Shown one piece after another: positions 58,972-64,000 of a stretch of DNA of 64,000 nucleotides; the first letter of the stretch is position 1; the number at the start of each line of letters is the position of its first letter. The position numbers and the translations under genes are program-made. A model generated the notes under the pieces. It had not been told where the DNA came from and did no database searches. It saw only the letters and a list, made by a program, of their open reading frames with translations. The DNA is from Fibrobacter sp. (lineage in GTDB: Bacteria > Fibrobacterota > Fibrobacteria > Fibrobacterales > Fibrobacteraceae): positions 89,665 through 153,664 of the forward strand of contig JAKSIG010000001.1 in the NCBI GenBank assembly GCA_024398955.1, in the 5' to 3' direction.

Positions 58972-59001
58972 TTGACAAATGCGGTATAGAAAGATTATTA
59001 T
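58972..59001 (+). promoter_or_regulatory. Promoter of the TetR-FabF pair
   Basis: Perfect TTGACA (58972-58977), 18-bp spacer, TATTAT (58996-59001). A start near 59008 would make the second ATG (59009) leaderless. Confidence 0.55.
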
Positions 59002-59002
59002 T

Positions 59003-59599
59003 ATGAAAATGCTCAAAGATAAAGAAAGTTCCCGAGTCGTAAAAACAAAAAAGGTGCTTAAGGAAGCCGTAGTTGAATTGTTGAAACAGGGGGACGCCTC
59101 CTTGATTAACGTCTATTCCATATGCCAGAAGGCGGGAATCAATCGAACGACTTTTTATAACCACTATGAGGATAAGGATGCTCTTTTAAGGGAGATGGTC
59201 CTTGATACCGTTGACGCTTCCTGTGAATTTTTAAATGCTTTTCTAGAAAAGAAAAATCCGGGATTGGCCTTGACCCGAATGCTACAGTATTATCGCAGAA
59301 ACGACAGCTTCTTTCTTACGCTAATGAAGACGGACTATGCCGATGCCTTTGTGAAACTGATGATAGAAACAATTTGGGAAAAGTGCTTCTTGTGGTATAA
59401 GCGCAATGGGATTTCTTCTAGCAGCTATGTGTATTATCGCATCGTATACAAGGTTTCTGGAGTTGTCCACATGATTCTTCATTGGCTTGACGGCGAACGA
59501 GGAGTTTCTCTACCGATTATGTCGAGTTTTATCATGAGCTTCTTGTCGGGAAAATCAACAGACCCCATCCAAAGTGTTGATTTAAAGAAAAAAAGTTAA
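59003..59599 (+). CDS. TetR family transcriptional regulator
   Basis: 198 residues. The N-terminal HTH is typical: VVKTKKVLKEAVVELLKQ, then INVYSICQKAGINRTTFYNHYEDKDALLREM in part (AGINRTTFYNHYEDKD). The C-terminal ligand domain resembles the group found on many Firmicutes-type regulators (YYRRNDSFFLTLMK). The start may be ATG 59003 or, judging by the promoter, ATG 59009. It lies 47 bp before a fabF paralogue; the gap has a palindrome (TCAACA, GGG, TGTTGA at 59602-59616). It probably controls that gene and itself in response to an acyl compound, an inference from position. Confidence 0.8.
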   Translation: MKMLKDKESSRVVKTKKVLKEAVVELLKQGDASLINVYSICQKAGINRTTFYNHYEDKDALLREMVLDTVDASCEFLNAFLEKKNPGLALTRMLQYYRRNDSFFLTLMKTDYADAFVKLMIETIWEKCFLWYKRNGISSSSYVYYRIVYKVSGVVHMILHWLDGERGVSLPIMSSFIMSFLSGKSTDPIQSVDLKKKS

Positions 59600-59601
59600 A
59601 A

Positions 59602-59616
59602 TCAACAGGGTGTTGA
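59602..59616. promoter_or_regulatory. Short palindrome between TetR and fabF
   Basis: TCAACA, GGG, TGTTGA: 6-bp perfect arms, three bases after the TetR stop codon and 31 bp before fabF. Candidate TetR site, weak on its own. Confidence 0.35.
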
Positions 59617-59646
59617 AGTTCTTGAGTCAATGTTATCTTTTTTCAA

Positions 59647-60903
59647 ATGGAAAAGAGACGTGTAGTTATTACTGGTATGGGGGCTGTTTCTCCCATAGGT
59701 CGTAATACGAGAGAGTTGTGGACGGCAATCAGGAACCATAAGTGTGGTGTAGACAGGATCACTCTTTTTGATCCTTCGTCGAGCCCAGTTCAGATTGCCG
59801 CCGAAGTAAAAAATTTTAATCCTTCGGACCATGGAATTTCGCCGAAAAAGGCTTATCGTATGGGGCGTTTTACCCAGTTTCTTTTGGCCGCCTCTAATGA
59901 AGCCGTAAGGGACGCGAATCTTGATGGAGACATTCTTGCGTCCGATAAAACAGGTGTCATTGCAGGTAGCGCCATTGGTGGCATGGATGTAATCGACCAG
60001 TCTTTCAATTATTATGTGGAATCCGGGAAAAGGAAAATTTCGCCCTTTGATGTTGCTAGGCTTATTCCCAATGAATCTGCTGCCAATGTCTCTATGGAAC
60101 TTGGTATTACAGGGTGTGCCTGGGTTGTATCTTCTGCATGCGCCTCGGGTACCGATTCCGTAGGTTTAGCCTTTAAGGCTATTCGTTATGGCGATCTGGA
60201 TGTCTGCCTTGCGGGAGGTTCTGAAAGCTGCATTACGGATTATGTGGTTAAGGGGTTTGCCAGTATGCGTGCTCTGACGACTTGCTATAATAATTGCCCG
60301 CAAAAGGCTTCGCGACCTTTCGATAGGGATCGCTCCGGATTTGTGATGGGAGAAGGTGGGGCTGTTCTAGTTTTGGAAGAACTTGAACACGCCAAGGCCC
60401 GTGGCGCAAGAATTTATGCAGAACTTGCCGGTTACGGCGCCAGTGCCGATGCCTACCACATTACTTCCCCCAGGCCCAATGGAACTGTGTGCGCCAGGGC
60501 CGTGCGCCAAGCCTTGCAGGAGGCAGGTGTTTCGGCAGAAAGTGTTGATTATTATAATGCCCATGGAACATCGACGGTTATGAATGATTCAACGGAATCA
60601 AAGATGCTACTGGACGTATTTGGTGACCATGCCAGAACAAAGATGAAAATTTCCAGTACCAAGGGGATGACAGGTCACTGCATTGGCGCCGCAGGAACCC
60701 TGGAGGCGATTATTTCTGCTATGGCGATTTATGATTCCTACTATCCGGCGAATATCAACTGTGATAATCAGGATGAAAACTGCGATATCAATCTTGTAGA
60801 TGGTCTAGGCTTTTCTGGCAACATTGATTGTGCAGTTTCTGCATCGCTAGGATTCGGAGGGCACAATGGTGTTTTGGTCCTAAAGAAGTATAGGGGCGAT
60901 TAA
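59647..60903 (+). CDS. fabF: Beta-ketoacyl-ACP synthase II-type enzyme
   Basis: 418 residues, thiolase fold condensing enzyme. VVITGMGAVSPIGRNTRELW at the start; nucleophile in SSACASGTDSVGLAF; first His in NAHGTSTVMND; Lys in SSTKGMTGHCIGAAGT, which also holds the second His; end GFGGHNGVLVLKK. It elongates acyl-ACP with malonyl-ACP. Because it sits between bioF and bioB and behind its own TetR regulator, it may be a second synthase used for the pimelate precursor of biotin or for adjusting membrane lipids, rather than the main FabF. All catalytic residues are present. Confidence 0.88.
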   Translation: MEKRRVVITGMGAVSPIGRNTRELWTAIRNHKCGVDRITLFDPSSSPVQIAAEVKNFNPSDHGISPKKAYRMGRFTQFLLAASNEAVRDANLDGDILASDKTGVIAGSAIGGMDVIDQSFNYYVESGKRKISPFDVARLIPNESAANVSMELGITGCAWVVSSACASGTDSVGLAFKAIRYGDLDVCLAGGSESCITDYVVKGFASMRALTTCYNNCPQKASRPFDRDRSGFVMGEGGAVLVLEELEHAKARGARIYAELAGYGASADAYHITSPRPNGTVCARAVRQALQEAGVSAESVDYYNAHGTSTVMNDSTESKMLLDVFGDHARTKMKISSTKGMTGHCIGAAGTLEAIISAMAIYDSYYPANINCDNQDENCDINLVDGLGFSGNIDCAVSASLGFGGHNGVLVLKKYRGD

Positions 60904-60921
60904 TATTTCGAAAGGGTAAAA

Positions 60922-61899
60922 TCAGTCTTTGATAAATCCGTGGGGGTCGAAACCCAGACTCTTTACCAATTCAAAATCGGTAGAACTGTTGACGCCTGCA
61001 GTAGTCAGCATGTCGTCGGTAATGGTGGCGTTGGCGCCGCTCTTGAAAGCCTTTGCGCCGTAGTCGCCAAGGATTCCGCGACCACCTGCCAAGCGGAGGT
61101 AGGCCTTAGGATTGATAAAGCGGTAGATGGCGACGATTCTGCAGAATTCGTCATTAGTCATCTTGGGCAGCTTCTCAAAGGGAGTTCCCGGAATGGCGTT
61201 CAGTACGTTCATTGGGGTAGACTTGACCCCAAGCTCTCTCAGGTCAATGCACATGTCTATGCGGTCTTCCATGGTTTCGCCAAGTCCCATGATGCCGCCG
61301 CTGCAAATCTCGAGTCCTGCGGCCAGCGCATTGTGCAATGTTGCAATCTTGTCGTCGTAAGTGTGGGTAGTACAGACGTCGGGAAAGTGACGACGGTAGG
61401 TTTCCAGATTGTTGTGGTAACGTGAAAGCCCTGCAGCCTTCAGCTTTTCGAACTGTTCGCGATTCAGAAGTCCGCTGGAAAGGCAGACGCTTAACTTGGT
61501 TTCGCTTTTCAAGCGCTTGATGGTTTCGCAAATCTGCTCCACATCGTGATTGGTCAAGGTTCGTCCAGAAGTGACGATGGAGTAGCGGGGGATGCCTGCT
61601 GCTTCCTTCTTCTTGGCGTCGGCTACGATTTCGTCGGCGCTAAGCAGTTTGTATTCGGGGGCGCCAGTGTGGTAGTAGCTGGACTGTGCGCAGTACTTGC
61701 AGTTTTCGGAACAGCGACCGCTGCGTGCGTTTACGATGGAACAAAAGTCAAAATCGCTACCGTGGAGTTTTTCGCGGATTTCGTTGGCGGCAGCAGTCAA
61801 CTCGTCGAGTTCTGCGTTCAACAGCTTGAGGGCTTCTTCGCGATTGATTTCGTAACCGTCATTTAAAATCTTATTCTTCAGATCTTGAACGAAAGACAT
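60922..61899 (-). CDS. bioB: Biotin synthase
   Basis: 325-residue radical SAM enzyme that inserts sulfur into dethiobiotin. Cluster Cys are in GRCSENCKYCAQSS (Cys63, 67, 70). Also seen: YSIVTSGRTLTN, RYHNNLETYRRHFPDVCTTH in part, ICSGGIMGLGE, STPMNVLNAIPGTPF and LAGGRGILGDYG (with Arg for the second cluster). Convergent with fabF, 18 bp between stops and no clear terminator. A strong AAGGAG precedes ATG 61899, with an inverted repeat over the promoter upstream. Confidence 0.95.
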   Translation of the reverse strand: MSFVQDLKNKILNDGYEINREEALKLLNAELDELTAAANEIREKLHGSDFDFCSIVNARSGRCSENCKYCAQSSYYHTGAPEYKLLSADEIVADAKKKEAAGIPRYSIVTSGRTLTNHDVEQICETIKRLKSETKLSVCLSSGLLNREQFEKLKAAGLSRYHNNLETYRRHFPDVCTTHTYDDKIATLHNALAAGLEICSGGIMGLGETMEDRIDMCIDLRELGVKSTPMNVLNAIPGTPFEKLPKMTNDEFCRIVAIYRFINPKAYLRLAGGRGILGDYGAKAFKSGANATITDDMLTTAGVNSSTDFELVKSLGFDPHGFIKD

Positions 61900-61917
61900 A
61901 AAAACTCCTTAGGGTTT

Positions 61918-61957
61918 GTACAGTCACATATTAAAAACGACTGTACTTGCCTGTAAT
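61918..61957 (-). promoter_or_regulatory. bioB promoter with candidate repressor site
   Basis: On the minus strand ATTACA (61957-61952), 18-bp spacer, TAATAT (61933-61928). GTACAGTC (61918-61925) and GACTGTAC (61939-61946) are perfect complements 13 bp apart and enclose the -10. The outer TTGTA resembles half of a BirA box, but the rest differs. Confidence 0.55.
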
Positions 61958-61973
61958 TTCACGCCCCTAAATA

Positions 61974-61997
61974 TAAAAAAAGCAGGCTAGGCCTGCT
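61974..61997 (-). terminator. Terminator after the hotdog thioesterase gene
   Basis: On the minus strand AGCAGGC, CTA, GCCTGCT and seven T. A second perfect hairpin (GCTAATA, C, TATTAGC at 61995-62009) overlaps its base by three bases. Confidence 0.85.
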
Positions 61998-62043
61998 AAT
62001 ACTATTAGCCTATGGAATTTAATAGCTGCAGTTTATATCTGTA

Positions 62044-62556
62044 TCAAAGGTGGATTTCTGTTACGCCGTCTTCTACAAGGTATGGCATTTCTTCGTGCAT
62101 GGTGACGCCTTCGGCAATTTTGTTTACATCTAGGTGAATGTAGTTGATGTCGCCGTCTGCAAGGACTGTTCCGTCCAAATCCATGATGCTGGCGTGAGTC
62201 ACGAAAAAGCGGGGGCTGTACTTGATAATCTCGCCGCGTCCGATAAGCTGCACTCCGTAAGGCACGGGCTTGCGATACTTTGTCTCTAATGACATGGTGA
62301 CGCCCCAGATGTTTTCGTCGCCGCCTTCCTTTGCCCATACGGCACGGAGACCCATTTCGTCTAGCATAGCGGTGATAAGTCCGCCGTGGACGCGGCCAGG
62401 GTAGCTCTGGTGCTGTTCGCGGTACTGAAACAGGCTCATGACGCTGCCGTCTTCCATGTTGTAGAAGGGTGCGCGGACTCCGTATTCGTTATCCAGCCCG
62501 CACATCATGCACATTCTGCTGTTGTGCTGTTTGCTTACGACCTTGATGATGCCCAT
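62044..62556 (-). CDS. PaaI-type hotdog thioesterase
   Basis: 170 residues, single hotdog domain. Family parts: GRVHGGLITAMLDEMGLRAVW (catalytic H-G-G and D-E region), then VTMSLETKYRKPVPYGVQL and IIKYSPRFFVTHASIMD. The N-terminus has C-M-M-C-G, often seen in this subgroup. It probably hydrolyses acyl-CoA or aryl-CoA thioesters; substrate unknown. ATG overlaps the stop of the GATase gene by one base (TAATG), so the two are translated together. Confidence 0.82.
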   Translation of the reverse strand: MGIIKVVSKQHNSRMCMMCGLDNEYGVRAPFYNMEDGSVMSLFQYREQHQSYPGRVHGGLITAMLDEMGLRAVWAKEGGDENIWGVTMSLETKYRKPVPYGVQLIGRGEIIKYSPRFFVTHASIMDLDGTVLADGDINYIHLDVNKIAEGVTMHEEMPYLVEDGVTEIHL

Positions 62557-63239
62557 TATTTTTTCTCCAGCATAAAATCCAGAATCTTGACCAGTGTGTC
62601 GTTGCTCTTTCCCATGTTGGCTGCACAGGCTGCGCGGATTTCTTCTACACTTTGAACAAACTTGCTGCCGGAAGCTTTTGCCGCTTCAATTTCTTCGGCG
62701 CCGTTCTTCAGCATGCTTTCCATGGATTCTGGAGTTGCTTCCAAATGGAACTGCAACGCCAGGGCGCTTCCCAGACGGAATCCTTGATGCACACAGGCGT
62801 CGCTGTGCGCTAATGCAACGGCTTGCTTTGGAATGTCGAATGTTTCTCCATGCCAGTGGAATGCTGTGATTGGTTCAGCGATTCCGCCATTCCATTCTAC
62901 GGGGAACCAACCGATTTCTTTTTCGGGACTTTTACGGATGGCTGCACCGAATGCGCTGGCTATCATCTGGGCGCCAAGGCAGATGCCGAGAATGGGCTTC
63001 CCTAGCTGCACCATGTCGCGGCACAGTTCTTTTTCGCGAACGAAATAAGGAAAGTCGGCTTCGTCAAGAACGCTCATGGGGCCGCCCATGACAACTGCGA
63101 AATCTACTTCGTCTTCGTGGGGTATCTTGTCGCCGGCGTAAAGTCGTACGACGTGAACTTTATGACCCTTGGCCTGCAAGTACGGCAGAATTGCGCCGGG
63201 GCCCTCGTATTCTACATGCTGAAAAATATAGACGTCCAT
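62556..63239 (-). CDS. Class I glutamine amidotransferase-like protein
   Basis: 227 residues, GMP-synthase-like GATase1 fold. VDFAVVMGGPMSVLDEADFP, nucleophile Cys in ILGICLGAQMIAS, then FHWHGETFDIPKQAV and the His-x-Glu in LQFHLEATPESM. The triad is complete. Relatives hydrolyse gamma-glutamyl compounds or supply ammonia; no partner synthase is next to it. It is the first gene of a two-gene unit with the hotdog thioesterase. Substrate unknown. Confidence 0.82.
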   Translation of the reverse strand: MDVYIFQHVEYEGPGAILPYLQAKGHKVHVVRLYAGDKIPHEDEVDFAVVMGGPMSVLDEADFPYFVREKELCRDMVQLGKPILGICLGAQMIASAFGAAIRKSPEKEIGWFPVEWNGGIAEPITAFHWHGETFDIPKQAVALAHSDACVHQGFRLGSALALQFHLEATPESMESMLKNGAEEIEAAKASGSKFVQSVEEIRAACAANMGKSNDTLVKILDFMLEKK

Positions 63240-63419
63240 AATTTTATCCTTGCGACGAAATATAAAAAGACCTGAGCCCCAAAAGAAAAGACCCGTGATC
63301 TCTCGCGGGCCGAATTCTTGTGCATGCGTCGCTCATGTCATCCTAAGTGAACGTCGTGCGCGTCATTCTCACGAAAGTGAGAATCTAGCAATTACTTGCC
63401 GAATTCGGACGGCAAACAG
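63240..63419. other. Intergenic stretch with a REP-like hairpin
   Basis: No real gene. CATTCTCAC, GAAA, GTGAGAATC at 63363-63385, next to GTCATCCTAAGTGAACGTCG, resembles dispersed extragenic repeats seen in many bacteria. A weak GC hairpin (CCCGTGATCTCTCGCGGG) lies near 63292-63309. Confidence 0.4.
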
Positions 63420-63446
63420 AAACGCCTCCTAAAAAGGAGGCGTTGT
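63420..63446 (-). terminator. Terminator after argF
   Basis: On the minus strand AACGCCTCC, TTTTT, GGAGGCGTTTCTGTTT: a 9- to 10-bp GC-rich stem with a T-rich tail. Confidence 0.85.
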
Positions 63447-63501
63447 CGTGCGCAGCAAAAAAACGTCACACGTTCTAGCTGCGGTAGTTTTTTGCGAAGT
63501 C

Positions 63502-64000
63502 TTATTTCCCGAATTCGGAAGTCGGCTTCATGACCTGCCACAGCACGGCCTTGTGGGCGTGGAGGCGGTTTTCGGCTTCTTCGTAGCTCATGTTCAGGTC
63601 AAGGTTGTCCATCACTTCGTCGGTGATTTCGTCGCCGCGGTGAGCGGGCAGGCAGTGGGAAACCTTCACGTGAGACGGAGCGTACTTCAAAAGTTCGTCA
63701 TCGATGCGGAACGGCAAGAAGTGGTTCTGCTTGGATTCCTTCTGGCCTTCCTGACCCATGGATACCCAGACGTCGCTATAGAGGATGTCTGCGTCCTTGA
63801 CGGCTTCCTTCGGGTCGTTGAATACGCGATACTGGCAGCCATGACGCTTGAAGTCAGCCTGAGCTTCTTCAATAACGTGTGCGGGCTGTTCGAAACCCTT
63901 GGGGCAAGCCAAAGTAAAGTTCATGCCCACCTTGGAGCAGAGGGTGAGGAAAGAGTTTGCAACGTTGTTGCCGTCGCCGATGAAGGCCACAGTCTTGCCC
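63502..64000 (-). CDS. argF: Ornithine carbamoyltransferase, C-terminal part (cut by window end)
   Basis: The frame runs off the right edge; 166 C-terminal residues are visible. It shows the ornithine-binding domain: VAFIGDGNNVANSFLTLCSKVG, DADILYSDVWVSMGQE and the signature SHCLPAHRGDEIT, with Cys for ornithine binding, then ENRLHAHKAVLWQVM. It makes citrulline from ornithine and carbamoyl phosphate in arginine synthesis. The insert typical of N-acetylornithine transcarbamylases is not evident. A Met at 63990 is internal, not the start. Confidence 0.93.
   Translation of the reverse strand, partial: GKTVAFIGDGNNVANSFLTLCSKVGMNFTLACPKGFEQPAHVIEEAQADFKRHGCQYRVFNDPKEAVKDADILYSDVWVSMGQEGQKESKQNHFLPFRIDDELLKYAPSHVKVSHCLPAHRGDEITDEVMDNLDLNMSYEEAENRLHAHKAVLWQVMKPTSEFGK

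Noticed and set aside
63250..63432. 60-codon ORF between the GATase gene and argF
   Set aside because: It reads through a REP-like hairpin (VILSERRARHSHESEN), a known kind of false ORF, and lacks a ribosome site.

Overview
The window reads as chromosome of a Fibrobacter-type bacterium (phylum Fibrobacterota, herbivore-gut cellulose degraders). The evidence is: GH8 and GH9 cellulases and a polysaccharide deacetylase with C-terminal sorting or basic-tail domains of the type IX secretion kind; poly-Ser and Thr/Pro linkers; two members of the TIGR02147 family, a paralogous family known mainly from Fibrobacter; a PorV/UPF0164-like outer-membrane protein; and GlgE plus a glycogen-synthase-like enzyme. 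Species assignment is an inference. I see no prophage, insertion sequence, integrase, CRISPR array or rRNA. There is one tRNA, with anticodon CAT.

Layout. 0-6.3 kb: acyltransferase, GH8 cellulase and two deacetylase paralogues (one cytosolic, one exported). 6.3-11.5 kb: tRNA, GT5-like glycosyltransferase, a lipoprotein, an OpgC-like membrane protein and a beta-barrel protein. 11.6-16.1 kb: a tightly packed LolA-like, propeller, PorV-like, RecF run. 16.2-20.3 kb: MscL, an EamA transporter, CoaE and the GH9 cellulase. 20.4-26 kb: a membrane/beta-helix protein with a GT2, then DUF3392, a new 56-aa ORF and NhaC, then a 27-aa ORF unit. 26-32.8 kb: GNAT, the first TIGR02147-lipoprotein cassette, GlgE, a DUF1653-GNAT fusion and an acyl-ACP thioesterase. 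33-41.9 kb: a beta-barrel protein and a giant 2537-aa VWA/InlB-like surface protein carrying a perfect 723-bp internal duplication, coupled to a CBM9-like protein. 42-47 kb: SpoVG and ComM behind a sigma-54-type promoter, FolB and pgk. 47-50.4 kb: an AT-rich stretch with a Ca-loop repeat protein, structured non-coding DNA and small ORFs. 50.4-54.3 kb: hisH and the second TIGR02147-lipoprotein cassette. 54.3-64 kb: rph, pheA, an NlpC/P60 lipoprotein, bioD, bioF, TetR-fabF, bioB, a hotdog thioesterase, a GATase and the 3' part of argF, cut by the window edge.

How the genes work together. Secreted cellulases and a deacetylase with C-terminal sorting signals, a PorV-like outer-membrane protein, LolA, the giant adhesin-like protein and two lipoproteins with an S-D-D surface-export-like motif all point to a cell surface built for plant fibre. 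The strongest candidate for an undescribed system is the cassette seen twice: a TIGR02147 HTH-like regulator whose stop codon overlaps the start of a lipoprotein whose mature N-terminus reads CSDDK(T/S)TAG. The second copy has a consensus promoter overlapped by a 9-bp inverted repeat and looks leaderless. Other notable signals are arrays of 7-bp repeats that abut or enter gene ends, two of them arranged as inverted pairs around a shared GC-rich core; a sigma-54 promoter with an upstream 20-bp palindrome before spoVG-comM; and a recurring layout in which a -10 hexamer lies 6-9 nt before the start codon with no Shine-Dalgarno.
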